22,098 nt of DNA from Pseudomonadota bacterium. Its GTDB lineage: Bacteria > Desulfobacterota > Desulfobacteria > Desulfobacterales > ETH-SRB1. The notes beneath the pieces were generated by a model. It made no database searches, had not been told where the DNA came from, and saw only the letters and a list, made by a program, of their open reading frames with translations. Shown piece by piece: positions 1 through 7,313 of this stretch (the first letter of the stretch is position 1; each line of letters opens with the position of its first letter). A program made the position numbers and the translations under genes. The DNA is taken from contig JAHIKR010000336.1 of assembly GCA_018897415.1 (NCBI GenBank), positions 1 through 22,098 of the forward strand. The letters run 5' to 3'.

Positions 1-5
1 ACCTC

Positions 6-54
6 AAGCAATGCCATATTATTCTCATTTCTGGGTAATAGGCGTTGCTTTTTT
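6..54 (+). terminator. Intrinsic terminator of an upstream gene
   Basis: Positions 6-15 pair with 41-50 in a 10-bp stem with one G-T wobble. The pairing continues inward after one unpaired base (17-24 with 33-40, including wobbles), so nearly the whole element folds into one long hairpin. A run of six T (49-54) follows at once on the + strand. This is the classic rho-independent layout. It probably ends a + strand transcript entering from the left, and so isolates the toxin-antitoxin pair that follows. Confidence 0.75.
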
Positions 55-80
55 GTATAAACATATTATAAAAACAAATA

Positions 81-90
81 ATTATATAAT
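81..90 (+). promoter_or_regulatory. Possible -10 region and palindrome upstream of the toxin-antitoxin pair
   Basis: ATTATATAAT at 81-90 is a perfect 10-bp palindrome and contains a consensus TATAAT at 85-90. The appropriately spaced -35 region is poor. Type II antitoxins usually repress their own promoter by binding palindromes, so this could be both the -10 element and an operator. The surroundings are very AT-rich, so the match may be chance. Confidence 0.3.
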
Positions 91-210
91 GTCAGGTCAT
101 GTAATTCAAGGGGCGGAGCTATAATTTTAGTAACAAAACGTTCGCTCATCTTCCCTTTGTTGATTTTTATGACTGGATGCATTTTTAGGAAGGACAAGGA
201 CAGGTGCAAT

Positions 211-426
211 ATGGAAACATTAATTGATGATAGAAAAATTAAGGATCTCTTCAAGCAGGCGATTATCGAAGCTATTGAAGAGAAAAAGGAAGTTGTCCAT
301 GATTTGCTGGTTGAAGTAATGGAAGATATTGCCATGGTTCGAGCCATTCAGGATGGCGAAAATTCCGGTCCGGCTAGTAGGGATGATGTTTTTCAAATTC
401 TGGAAGGCAAAGAAGGCTCTGCATGA
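211..426 (+). CDS. Antitoxin of a type II toxin-antitoxin pair (RelB-like)
   Basis: A small acidic, helical protein of 71 residues. It probably neutralises the toxin encoded directly downstream and represses their shared promoter. The first two thirds (about residues 8-47) form charged amphipathic helices rich in Glu, Lys and hydrophobic residues. The C-terminal tail (DDVFQILEGKEGSA) resembles the toxin-wrapping tails of small antitoxins. I chose the ATG at 211 because a purine-rich AAGGACAGG ends 6 nt upstream; an upstream TTG at 157 in frame lacks such a site. The stop overlaps the toxin start as ATGA (423-426), which implies translational coupling. The antitoxin family is assigned mainly from size and partner, since the protein has no diagnostic motif. 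Confidence 0.75.
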   Translation: METLIDDRKIKDLFKQAIIEAIEEKKEVVHDLLVEVMEDIAMVRAIQDGENSGPASRDDVFQILEGKEGSA

Positions 427-692
427 GAACGGATTTCAGAAAAAGCTTTGCCAGAGATTTACGAAGGCGAAAAAATGACTCTGATTTCCTGGATTGTGTA
501 AAAGAGGCCATTGAAGACGTTGAACTGGCCGAAACCACTTCCAGGATCACTAACCTCAAAAAACTTAAAGCTGAAAGTAGTTATTATCGGATTCGCTTTG
601 GGAATTACCGAATCGGTATAAAAATTGAAGATGATTTGGTTATTTTTATCCGTGCTTTACACCGCAAAGAGATTTACCGCTATTTCCCCTGA
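423..692 (+). CDS. RelE/ParE-family toxin
   Basis: An 89-residue basic protein with the typical size and layout of the RelE/ParE superfamily: an N-terminal helical half rich in Arg/Lys (SFARDLRRRK near residues 8-17), then a beta-sheet half. The second half carries the family signature around residues 54-86, with YYRIRFGNYRIGIKIEDD followed by a hydrophobic strand (LVIFIRALHRKEIYRYF). RelE members cleave mRNA on the ribosome and ParE members poison gyrase; the sequence alone does not settle which applies. The HRKEIYRYF ending, with basic residues near a C-terminal Tyr, is more RelE-like. The gene overlaps the antitoxin by 4 bp. The pair lies at the border of the polysaccharide locus, where such modules often stabilise accessory DNA. 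Confidence 0.88.
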   Translation: MRTDFRKSFARDLRRRKNDSDFLDCVKEAIEDVELAETTSRITNLKKLKAESSYYRIRFGNYRIGIKIEDDLVIFIRALHRKEIYRYFP

Positions 693-738
693 ATACTTCT
701 CTCAGCCGCAGACTGATTGTTTTCTGTTAGCTTCATCC

Positions 739-766
739 TTTAGCCTTCAGCCTTTTGCCTTTAGCC
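739..766. repeat. Imperfect heptanucleotide tandem repeat (consensus TTTAGCC)
   Basis: Four adjacent 7-bp units read TTTAGCC, TTCAGCC, TTTTGCC and TTTAGCC, with no gap between them. The unit is degenerate, so this is an old or diverging array. Its 7-bp period matches the second, perfect heptanucleotide array inside the oxidoreductase gene at 18335-18362, although the unit sequence differs. Confidence 0.6.
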
Positions 767-898
767 CTTTACATCCTGTCCAATAAAAAAATATAACCCT
801 AGCGGTTCAAAAGATCGTACTGGGGCGGTTTACCCCGTTCAATCTTTACCCAGTTGAATCTTCTTTACCTATTCAACCGGGGCCGGAGGGCTATTTAA

Positions 899-961
899 CC
901 GGGGTTCAAAATAAAATAAATGAAAAGTACACAAAACTGCAAAACTAAAGGGCGTCCCCAA
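899..961. repeat. 63-bp direct repeat, copy 1
   Basis: First of three near-identical copies. The unit begins CCGGGGTTCAAAATAAAATA and ends AAAGGGCGTCCCCAA. It differs from copy 2 at only two positions in the middle. It lies 8 bp from copy 2. The GC-rich ends and AT-rich core are seen in interspersed repeats of many bacterial genomes; the family is not identified here. Confidence 0.8.
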
Positions 962-969
962 CTTTTATC

Positions 970-1032
970 CCGGGGTTCAAAATAAAATAAATGCAAAGCA
1001 CACAAAACTGCAAAACTAAAGGGCGTCCCCAA
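970..1032. repeat. 63-bp direct repeat, copy 2
   Basis: Second copy of the 63-bp unit in the same orientation as copy 1, separated from it by only 8 bp. It carries ATGCAAAGCACAC where copy 1 has ATGAAAAGTACAC. A glycosyltransferase-like coding remnant starts right at its right end. Confidence 0.8.
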
Positions 1033-1033
1033 G

Positions 1034-1231
1034 TCCCCTTCTAACACAGTCCGAGAGCGAGAAAAGATAAGAACAAGTCTTTTGGATATTTTGCATAATA
1101 GGGAAATCACAGAAAAGCTCGCGGCTGGTAGGCAGCATTATATTGAAAAGCATATGTATAGAGAGGATGGGCAATCCTGTAAGCGCTGTGCAGAAATCAT
1201 TATGCGATGCGCCTCTGGTGTGGATTGCTGA
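1034..1231 (+). pseudogene. Remnant resembling a glycosyltransferase C-terminus
   Basis: The + strand frame ending in the TGA at 1229-1231 is open for about 65 codons back to the right end of repeat copy 2, with no start codon or ribosome site of its own. Its translation contains LLDILHNREITEKLAAGRQ followed by HYIEKHMYREDGQS. This looks like the C-terminal helices of GT-B glycosyltransferases, where a short 'LL.D.E....LG..GR.YVE' stretch is usual. The N-terminal domains are missing. I read it as a fragment left when recombination placed the repeat against the gene. The match is by eye and short. Confidence 0.4.
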
Positions 1232-1421
1232 TTAAGTATCTTAGAACAATATTCAAGGACCTCACAGCCCAGAAAGAGAGTCAACTATGGGAAGGCCATC
1301 TATGACCAGATCATGTACCTATTTTAAATGGTTACGGTTTCCAGACGGACACCAATTCTTTGCCCCAAGATTACTCCTTTGCGATCTTTGCTCCTTGTAT
1401 GTTCAACAATTTTAATTAGTT

Positions 1422-1483
1422 CCCGGTTCAAAGTAAAATAAATGCAAAGTACACAAAACTGCAAAACTAAAGGGCGTCCCCAA
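1422..1483. repeat. 63-bp direct repeat, copy 3
   Basis: Third copy, same orientation, about 390 bp after copy 2 and slightly diverged at its left end (CCCGGTTCAAAGTAAAATA). It ends 12 bp before the chosen ATG of the beta-helix gene, so it forms that gene's immediate upstream region. A frame-compatible ATG inside the repeat (1442) makes the reading frame look longer, but those extra 18 codons are repeat sequence. Confidence 0.8.
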
Positions 1484-1495
1484 AGTCTCGTCCTA

Positions 1496-3349
1496 ATGAT
1501 AAAACAAATTATCTTAGCTTTACTGATGGTTGGGGTGAGTGGGGCTGCTTGGGGTGCAACTTATTATATGAGGGCAGATGGTACTGCTGCTAATAAAAGT
1601 GTTGCTACTGGTCCAAGTACAGACCCCACTAAATGTATGAATATAACTGTCCATAATGCAGCTATTTTTTTCGATGGGGATGTAATATACCTATCAGATA
1701 AGGGAGGCATTTACTATATTGATACCTTGTCTACATATTTTACTCCTCCATCATCTGGAACGTCACAATATATAACCTATATGAATGCTCCCAACGAGTC
1801 TCCCATTTTAGATGGGACAATAGACACAAAAGGAACAACTGGCAATTGGACATATACGAGCCCATACTGGGTAACAACTGTAGCTCATGGGGGAAGTATC
1901 AACGGAATAATTCAGAATGTTTGGTTTGAGAAAGGAACTACAAAAGGACCGGGTCTATACAAAAGAGTGGTTAGTTTATCAACCGATGCTGACTGGTCTC
2001 AGAGTGGAAGTAAAACATATTTTTATGTTTATACCCCCAGCTCAAGTAATAATCCAGCATCATATTTTTCTGCCATCAGAAGGTCCTTAAATCCTTATAT
2101 TGTTAATATTCAAGAAAAAATGTATATATATTTTAAAGGACTAACATTTCAGAGGCATTGGGGGCAAGGTCCCAGCTCAAGGACTACATATTTAAATAAT
2201 GCTGCAACCTGCTCTGCTGTTTTTATTTCTGGCTCAGATCATATAAAAATCGAAAACTGTAATTTTTCTGATGTCGAGACGGCTATTCATACCACTAATT
2301 CAACAAATGTGACGTTATCAAATAATACTATTAAAGGTCTATATATTGATGCTGGGTCGGTAACACATGCTGGTGGAATTGGATTATTAATAAATTCTGC
2401 ATCCACCACAGTAAATAATAATAGTATTGATCCAAGATTCACACTTTATAATGGAACTTCTATTGTTAGGAATGGGATGGGAATAAGGTGTACTGTTACA
2501 GATAATTTAAATTCCAATATATCAAATTTATATGTAGGCTATAATTCAGTAAGGTCTGTTTATGGATATGGAATTAATTTAACAGGATGGTTTAATCCAA
2601 CTGGTAAACTGAGTATTAATGCAATAGTTGAACATAATAATTTAATTGACGGCAATCCAACTGGGGGAATTGACACAGATGGATTATCATGCGGGGATTC
2701 CATAAGCGATCCCACAACCAACTATTATTCTGGAATTATTTTTAGAAATAATACCGTTAATTCTTATGGAAACTCTGGGGGACAAAGTACAAACAGTTGG
2801 CGAGATGTTGTTTGGGAATATAATTTAATAATTAATTGTGGTTCTTCTACTGCCGGATGGGGAGGTATCAGCGGTGGCATAAATACTTCTATTGTTAATA
2901 ATACTATCATAAACTCAAAGGGATATGGTGTTTATATCAACAGCGCTTCCCCGCACTCAGCAATAGTTCATAATAATTTAATTTATAATGTAGAAAGTTG
3001 TGGAGCAATTAGTGGAATAGGGATTGGTGGGAATTGGGGATCAACTACAGCAACAAGTAATAACTTAATTTTTGGGAATAATGGAAGTTCATTAGAAACA
3101 GGTTTTAGTAATTTGAATGGAATTTATACCAATCCCATTTTTATCTCTACCACCGATTTTCACCTCCAATCTACCAGTCCCTGTATCAACTCCGGAGTCT
3201 TCATTCCAGGACTCCACGACCGACCCGACATGACAGATATGGATAGCTTACCAGTAGACAGTATGGAAATTCACATTGGGGCTTATGGACCCTCGAACCC
3301 CAATCAGCTTGCTCCTGTCAGCCCGCCTAGGGCATCTTATTCTGACTAG
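1496..3349 (+). CDS. Secreted right-handed parallel beta-helix protein
   Basis: A protein of 617 residues from the ATG at 1496. That start is preferred because it opens directly into a signal peptide (MIKQIILALLMVGVSGAAWG, residues 1-20), giving a mature N-terminus of ATYYMRADGT; the earlier ATG at 1442 would place repeat-derived residues before it. The start YYMRADG and the later Asn-, Thr- and Ser-rich rungs (for example IENCNFSDVETAIHTTNSTN and SNNTI) are typical of pectate-lyase-like beta-helix proteins. The C-terminal DFHLQSTSPCINSG block also recurs in that family. Such proteins bind, cleave or epimerise polysaccharides outside the cytoplasm; no catalytic residues can be assigned here. 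The coding sequence is far more AT-rich than the genes downstream until about 3130, which suggests separate acquisition. No clear ribosome site precedes it. Confidence 0.82.
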   Translation: MIKQIILALLMVGVSGAAWGATYYMRADGTAANKSVATGPSTDPTKCMNITVHNAAIFFDGDVIYLSDKGGIYYIDTLSTYFTPPSSGTSQYITYMNAPNESPILDGTIDTKGTTGNWTYTSPYWVTTVAHGGSINGIIQNVWFEKGTTKGPGLYKRVVSLSTDADWSQSGSKTYFYVYTPSSSNNPASYFSAIRRSLNPYIVNIQEKMYIYFKGLTFQRHWGQGPSSRTTYLNNAATCSAVFISGSDHIKIENCNFSDVETAIHTTNSTNVTLSNNTIKGLYIDAGSVTHAGGIGLLINSASTTVNNNSIDPRFTLYNGTSIVRNGMGIRCTVTDNLNSNISNLYVGYNSVRSVYGYGINLTGWFNPTGKLSINAIVEHNNLIDGNPTGGIDTDGLSCGDSISDPTTNYYSGIIFRNNTVNSYGNSGGQSTNSWRDVVWEYNLIINCGSSTAGWGGISGGINTSIVNNTIINSKGYGVYINSASPHSAIVHNNLIYNVESCGAISGIGIGGNWGSTTATSNNLIFGNNGSSLETGFSNLNGIYTNPIFISTTDFHLQSTSPCINSGVFIPGLHDRPDMTDMDSLPVDSMEIHIGAYGPSNPNQLAPVSPPRASYSD

Positions 3350-3666
3350 GGCACTTCTGGGCCCATGGTCGCCCAAGGTCATCGGACAACTGGAAATACT
3401 CTTCGCCTCGCAGGGAATTTGGTTTGCTGATAAATGCACATGCAGTCCTCGTTACGCTAAAAATTTTTCAGTTCCAAAATTGTATAGGAATACAATCGCT
3501 TCAGGCAAGAAAACCATGTTTTGGAACAGAATTGGACAGTCTTAATTTTTACGCATTAAATTATATCAAGTAGTTATACTTTTACATGCTGAATAAACCG
3601 TTGTATTTGACGGTAAAGTGTCCATTTTTTAGGCCCCAAAATGGGCTGAAATAACGAGGTCTGCAC
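3350..3666. other. 317-bp intergenic region with a candidate promoter
   Basis: No supported gene lies here. A frame running from inside the beta-helix gene to 3545 has no ribosome site, its residue pattern looks random, and it overlaps a real coding frame. The right half is AT-rich and holds a plausible sigma-70-type promoter (3533-3561), a short GCCC/GGGC inverted repeat near 3632-3646, and the GAGG ribosome site of the next gene (3656-3659). Confidence 0.5.
3533..3561 (+). promoter_or_regulatory. Candidate sigma-70 promoter for the polysaccharide operon
   Basis: TGGACA at 3533-3538 (five of six to TTGACA) and TTAAAT at 3556-3561 (four of six to TATAAT) are separated by exactly 17 bp. The leader to the first gene would be about 95 nt. 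Position and spacing are right for driving the Wzy/Wzx-like genes, but such matches are common in AT-rich DNA. Confidence 0.4.
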
Positions 3667-4911
3667 ATGACAAACCTGGCAACTTTTATACTTGGTTTAT
3701 ATCTCGGCCTGTCCCCTGTTTACTGGTGGCCAGGCGTCAGTCCCCGAACCTTTGCAGCCTTCAAGTTTCTTCTGGTTTTTACGGGTGTATTGGTTGTATG
3801 GGTAAAGGTGTTGATTAACGGTCAACTCGCATTACCCAGGGGCCTTCTGGGGCCTTTTGGTTTTATCTTGTTGTTGGTTGCCTCGATAGGCGGTATAGCC
3901 CAATGCGATATCAGTGTGTCATTTATAAGGATCAAGGACTACCTTCTCAGTTTTGTCATGCTCTGGACCTTTTTCGTTTATCAGAGAAACGGTAATGACG
4001 CTTCGCGGGTTTTTCTGATTGCGGGCTTCATTCTCGCTGCCCACTGCTTTCTTGTGGTTGTCAGCAAGGTAGCCGGGGTACCCCGCTGGAGCGGTCCCCG
4101 CGAGTTCGTTGCCCCCGAACTGTGGGTGAGTGGATTCGGGTCGCTGCGGACCGGATGGTCGAATGCTTCAGCTTTATTTGTACCTGTACTTGCAGCTTAT
4201 TTTCTTGACGTCTATAAGCGCTCCGCTGCTGTTCGCATCGGAGCGTTATTAGCTTTAGTGAGCATAGTTGGGTCCCAGTTGGTAGTGGCCGGTAAGGCTG
4301 GAATATTAGCGTCATTGATAAGCATCCCAATGATGTTGATGATGATTCCGGAGAGGAGAAAACTGCTGGTTGTTTATCTTGTCATCGTTGTACTCGCGAG
4401 TGTTGGGCTTGCTGGCTATATGTACAAATCAATGAGTTTGGAACAAGTGCAGCAGCAGAAACAAGCCATGAATAAACTCGATAAATTCAGTGCTGGCAGG
4501 GTTTCGAGTGATCTCAAAGCCCTTGAGCTCGCAGCTGATCGGCCCTTTCAAGGGTACGGTTTCGGCAATTTTACCTTCAAGGGAACTGCTATCCATAACC
4601 TCTGGATCAGGCTACTGGTGGACTCCGGTCTATTCCTACCTCTGATACTGTGTTTGATCGTCTTTGTGATCTTTCGGATACTTTGGCGAAACCGTCTTGA
4701 ATACTGCAGCAGTCTTACATTTCGCACTTCCGATGAAGAAAGGAGACCGACACTCATTTACTATTATGGATCCAATGTAATTATGCTCGGAATTTTAATT
4801 TCAATGTTGGAACCGAGTTTTATTCTCGGAGCATTCCAACCATCCGCAGTTTGGTGGGCTGTGGCCGGCGCAGGAGTAGCATTGGGCACTAGATATAAGG
4901 CTGAGGGTTAA
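3667..4911 (+). CDS. O-antigen polymerase/ligase family membrane protein (Wzy/WaaL-like)
   Basis: A polytopic inner-membrane protein of 414 residues with about ten hydrophobic segments spread from residue 5 to the C-terminus. A hydrophilic loop around residues 258-308 ends in GYGFGNFTFKGTAIHNLWIR. The 'G.G.GNF...HN.W...L...G' arrangement (His310-Asn311) is the hallmark of the Wzy_C/O-antigen ligase superfamily. Members either polymerise lipid-linked repeat units or transfer finished glycan to lipid A; the sequence does not distinguish these, though the flippase gene next door favours a Wzy role. GAGG at 3656-3659 lies 7 nt before the ATG. The next gene starts 8 bp after the stop, so the two are probably co-transcribed. 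Confidence 0.85.
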   Translation: MTNLATFILGLYLGLSPVYWWPGVSPRTFAAFKFLLVFTGVLVVWVKVLINGQLALPRGLLGPFGFILLLVASIGGIAQCDISVSFIRIKDYLLSFVMLWTFFVYQRNGNDASRVFLIAGFILAAHCFLVVVSKVAGVPRWSGPREFVAPELWVSGFGSLRTGWSNASALFVPVLAAYFLDVYKRSAAVRIGALLALVSIVGSQLVVAGKAGILASLISIPMMLMMIPERRKLLVVYLVIVVLASVGLAGYMYKSMSLEQVQQQKQAMNKLDKFSAGRVSSDLKALELAADRPFQGYGFGNFTFKGTAIHNLWIRLLVDSGLFLPLILCLIVFVIFRILWRNRLEYCSSLTFRTSDEERRPTLIYYYGSNVIMLGILISMLEPSFILGAFQPSAVWWAVAGAGVALGTRYKAEG

Positions 4912-4919
4912 CTGATCCG

Positions 4920-6413
4920 ATGCTTACAAAGAAGGTTTTCTACAACATGGCGGCTGGTTTCTTGGACTACGGTCTCAAGGTCGCGGTTGCCCTCGCTACG
5001 ACGCCGATAATTATCCAGGGAATCGGTAGTCAGGGGTTTGGTATCTGGCAGATGGTTATCCGTTTCGGCGAACAGCTCGCGGTAACTGACGGTAGATCTA
5101 ATGAGTCACTCAAATGGCTCATTGCCGAGCGCCAGTCTGAAGATGACCCTGGAGCCAAACGAAGATTATTTGCTAGCGCTCTCATTGTATGGTTTGCTTT
5201 CTTACCTTTGTTTTGCCTGATAGGTTTTCTGGCTTTATGGTGGGCACCACGCTTTGTGCCGGAGGCTGCTTTGTTGGGGTTCGATTTAAGGGTCGCGATG
5301 GGTCTGACAATTATTGCGACTATATTGGCGACTTTTAAGTCATTCTCAGCGAGTGCCCTCATCGGAATGAACCTAAATTACAAGAGTATGGGCGTTATGG
5401 CACTGGCCCATATGATTGGGGGCATCACAGTAGTCGCAGCCGTCCATGCCGGTCTCGGACTTTCAGGTGTTGCGGCATCACAGGTAGTGACCGGGTTGTT
5501 CGGTGCCATTTTTACCCTTTGGGTAGCAAAACGCCATATCGGCTGGTTTGGCCTTGAACGGCCGAGAAGACTGGAAATTCACAGGATCTTCAGGATCAGT
5601 ATATGGTTTTGTCTCTGGGGGGTTATGGAAAGTGCTCTATCTTCGGATATTTTTATTCTTGGAATTCTGTGTTCACCTCAAATGGTTACAAACTACGCTG
5701 TGACCTCTTACCCGATCCAGATTATAACGTTAGTCATTGTTATGACCGTTTCCGCAGCGATGCCCGGCATCGGTGGCGTTATTAGCGGAGGAGACTTCAA
5801 TCGGGCATCTTCCTTACGTAAGGAAACCTTATCTTATAGTTGGCTCTTGGGTACCGCTTTGGGTTCTTCTATTCTCTTCTGCAACTCTTCTTTCGTAGCA
5901 CTGTGGGTTGGCGCCAACCGTTTTGCCGGACATATTGAAACCTTATGTATTGTCCTCCTTGTTCTGCAAATGGTTTTCATAAGGATCGATGCAGCAGTAA
6001 TTAACCTTGCTCTTGACATCAGAAGGAAAGTCATATTCGCCTTTATTTCCGCTGTTATTACGCTTTTGCTCAGTTTTTTGCTTGTACCAACGCTAAAGAT
6101 AGTCGGACTTTGCATCGCGATGTTTGCTGGGCGCTTGGTGCTCTCCATCACTTATCCAAAAATTGTGAGTAATTTTCTGGGGGCTGGAAGTGCGCAAACC
6201 CCGCTGAGGTATTTTCGTTTGTCAGTAGTAACCGTTTTAATCTTTGCTGGAACGTGGCTGGCAGGTAAGCACATACATATGCTAAACTGGCCGATCCTAA
6301 TCCTTGGCGCCGCATCCTCGGGGTTCCTTTCATTGCTGATAGCATTTTTTGTCGGTTTCGGAAGGAACCAGCGATTAGTTTTTCTGTCTCGTTTCCGGAC
6401 TCTTTTCGCTTGA
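4920..6413 (+). CDS. wzx: Lipid-linked oligosaccharide flippase (Wzx-like)
   Basis: A 497-residue membrane protein with 12 or more hydrophobic segments, as expected for the MOP/PST flippases that move undecaprenyl-linked sugar repeat units across the inner membrane. The N-terminus (about residues 5-45), with conserved-looking GFLDYGLKVAVALATTPIII and GSQGFGIWQM, matches the opening of polysaccharide biosynthesis proteins, where a first helix precedes a 'LG..GFG.W' turn. Internal repeats of paired helices and short Arg/Lys-rich cytoplasmic loops continue to the C-terminus. It follows the Wzy/WaaL-like gene by 8 bp, the standard Wzx/Wzy pairing. A purine-rich GAGGGT lies about 11 nt upstream. 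The flippase class is well supported; the substrate cannot be read from the sequence. Confidence 0.87.
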   Translation: MLTKKVFYNMAAGFLDYGLKVAVALATTPIIIQGIGSQGFGIWQMVIRFGEQLAVTDGRSNESLKWLIAERQSEDDPGAKRRLFASALIVWFAFLPLFCLIGFLALWWAPRFVPEAALLGFDLRVAMGLTIIATILATFKSFSASALIGMNLNYKSMGVMALAHMIGGITVVAAVHAGLGLSGVAASQVVTGLFGAIFTLWVAKRHIGWFGLERPRRLEIHRIFRISIWFCLWGVMESALSSDIFILGILCSPQMVTNYAVTSYPIQIITLVIVMTVSAAMPGIGGVISGGDFNRASSLRKETLSYSWLLGTALGSSILFCNSSFVALWVGANRFAGHIETLCIVLLVLQMVFIRIDAAVINLALDIRRKVIFAFISAVITLLLSFLLVPTLKIVGLCIAMFAGRLVLSITYPKIVSNFLGAGSAQTPLRYFRLSVVTVLIFAGTWLAGKHIHMLNWPILILGAASSGFLSLLIAFFVGFGRNQRLVFLSRFRTLFA

Positions 6414-6681
6414 GAGTTGTCTCTATTCTAACTTTCTCGATGGGTGGCTTTCAAAGACTTCTTTGGGGCGATGCGCCCGAAACACTGTGGGCAAGTGGGC
6501 AAGTGATTTGGATATAAGACTACCAAAGTTATGCTGGCTGGACTTATCCGGTAAAAGTCAGTGGGAGGTGAAGGGCCGAAAATCGTCGATTGGAAATTCT
6601 CGGAGAAGGTTGTTATTCCGCAGCTTGTCGATATATTCGGCTCTGTAAGGTCTCGACTATTAAAGAATAAAAAGGTAAATA
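6414..6681. other. Intergenic gap with possible decayed coding sequence
   Basis: These 268 bp separate the flippase gene from an AT-rich methyltransferase gene. Most of the gap has the GC content of the flippase, not of the gene that follows. One frame (reading GPKIVDWKFSEKVVIPQLVD near 6573-6632) has a protein-like pattern but is broken by stops upstream and has no start. It may be the tail of a lost gene. I do not recognise a family, so no gene is called. Confidence 0.35.
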
Positions 6682-7254
6682 ATGATAAAAACTCAATACA
6701 TACGTAGGTACTTCATTGAGAAGGCAATCAGCGAATTTGCTCCAACCGGTAAAACTCTTGAAGTTGGTAGTGGAAAGTCGTGGAGGTATTACCCAGAGAG
6801 CATAACATTTAATCGAGATTATTTTGCAGAGCCAGATATTATAGGTGATGCTGAAAATATGAACTTCGATGATTGCAGCTTCAGCAATGTAATTTGCTTA
6901 GAAGTAATAGAACACACCAAATCCCCAAACAAACTTGTTTCAGAGATCCATAGAGTTCTGATACCTGGGGGGACTTTATTGCTAACGGTTCCATTTATTT
7001 TTGAAATACATGATAGAGAAGATTATTTTCGTTTCACTAAGGAAGGTTTACTTTATTTGTTTGATAGTTTTTCTTCTGTACATATTCAACATAACGGTGG
7101 CAAGTACTGTGTTATCTTCCATTTCCTAAGACTTGGTTGGTTAGGTAGATTTATGTTTCCAGTTTTCAATAATATTGGCTATTTACTTGATAATATATTC
7201 AACTGCAAGGAACCCAGAATAACCTTGGGATATACAGTAATTGCTACAAAGTAG
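6682..7254 (+). CDS. Class I SAM-dependent methyltransferase
   Basis: A 190-residue protein of the Methyltransf_11 type. The SAM-binding motif I reads LEVGSGKS (residues 26-33). An acidic stretch DAEN (56-59) follows, then the motif-IV/post-motif block VICLEVIEHTKSP and the family-typical HRVLIPGGTLLLTVPF. Such enzymes in glycan clusters methylate sugar hydroxyls or carboxyls, often on the terminal residue. AAAGG at 6671-6675 is 6 nt from the ATG. The gene is visibly more AT-rich, with A/T-ending codons, than the flippase before and the genes after. It is flanked by a decayed stretch on one side and hairpins on the other, which suggests a recent insertion. The acceptor is unknown. Confidence 0.85.
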   Translation: MIKTQYIRRYFIEKAISEFAPTGKTLEVGSGKSWRYYPESITFNRDYFAEPDIIGDAENMNFDDCSFSNVICLEVIEHTKSPNKLVSEIHRVLIPGGTLLLTVPFIFEIHDREDYFRFTKEGLLYLFDSFSSVHIQHNGGKYCVIFHFLRLGWLGRFMFPVFNNIGYLLDNIFNCKEPRITLGYTVIATK

Positions 7255-7277
7255 AATCTATGATGCTGAAAATTATA

Positions 7278-7296
7278 ACATACTGAAAAAGTATGT
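7278..7296. repeat. Small inverted repeat after the methyltransferase gene
   Basis: ACATAC (7278-7283) and GTATGT (7291-7296) form a 6-bp stem around a 7-nt loop, 23 bp after the methyltransferase stop. It is weak and has no T-run, so it may only help to stabilise or pause the transcript. Confidence 0.3.
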
Positions 7297-7313
7297 GGAA
7301 AATCCATGCAACC

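Larger units (their letters stand above)
693..1495. other. Long non-coding stretch with repeats and a gene remnant
   Basis: About 800 bp lie between the toxin gene and the beta-helix gene. In order the stretch contains an imperfect 7-bp tandem repeat (739-766), a small hairpin (853-859 with 871-877), three copies of a ~63-bp direct repeat (899-961, 970-1032, 1422-1483), and between the last two copies a glycosyltransferase-like C-terminal fragment (1034-1231). From about 1232 to 1421 I see no recognisable coding sequence. No intact transposase is visible. Confidence 0.6.

Noticed and set aside
853..877. 7-bp hairpin as a terminator
   Set aside because: Short stem with an 11-nt loop and no T-run on either strand; too weak to call.
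895..1110. Minus-strand open frame of 71 codons
   Set aside because: It consists of the reverse complement of repeat copies 1 and 2, and its peptide repeats only because the DNA repeats. No ribosome site.
899..1483. Three similar repeats as a possible CRISPR array
   Set aside because: The units are 63 bp, longer than CRISPR repeats, and the spacing is 8 bp and 389 bp. There is no regular spacer pattern and no cas gene.
3276..3545. 89-codon + strand frame after the beta-helix gene
   Set aside because: It starts inside the beta-helix gene, has no ribosome site and no recognisable protein pattern.
5030..5362. 110-codon minus-strand frame inside the flippase gene
   Set aside because: Fully antisense to membrane-segment coding sequence; a typical mirror of hydrophobic codons.
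6463..6648. 61-codon + strand frame between flippase and methyltransferase
   Set aside because: Arg/Ser-rich random-looking composition and no Shine-Dalgarno; a different frame of the same DNA looks more protein-like but is broken by stops.
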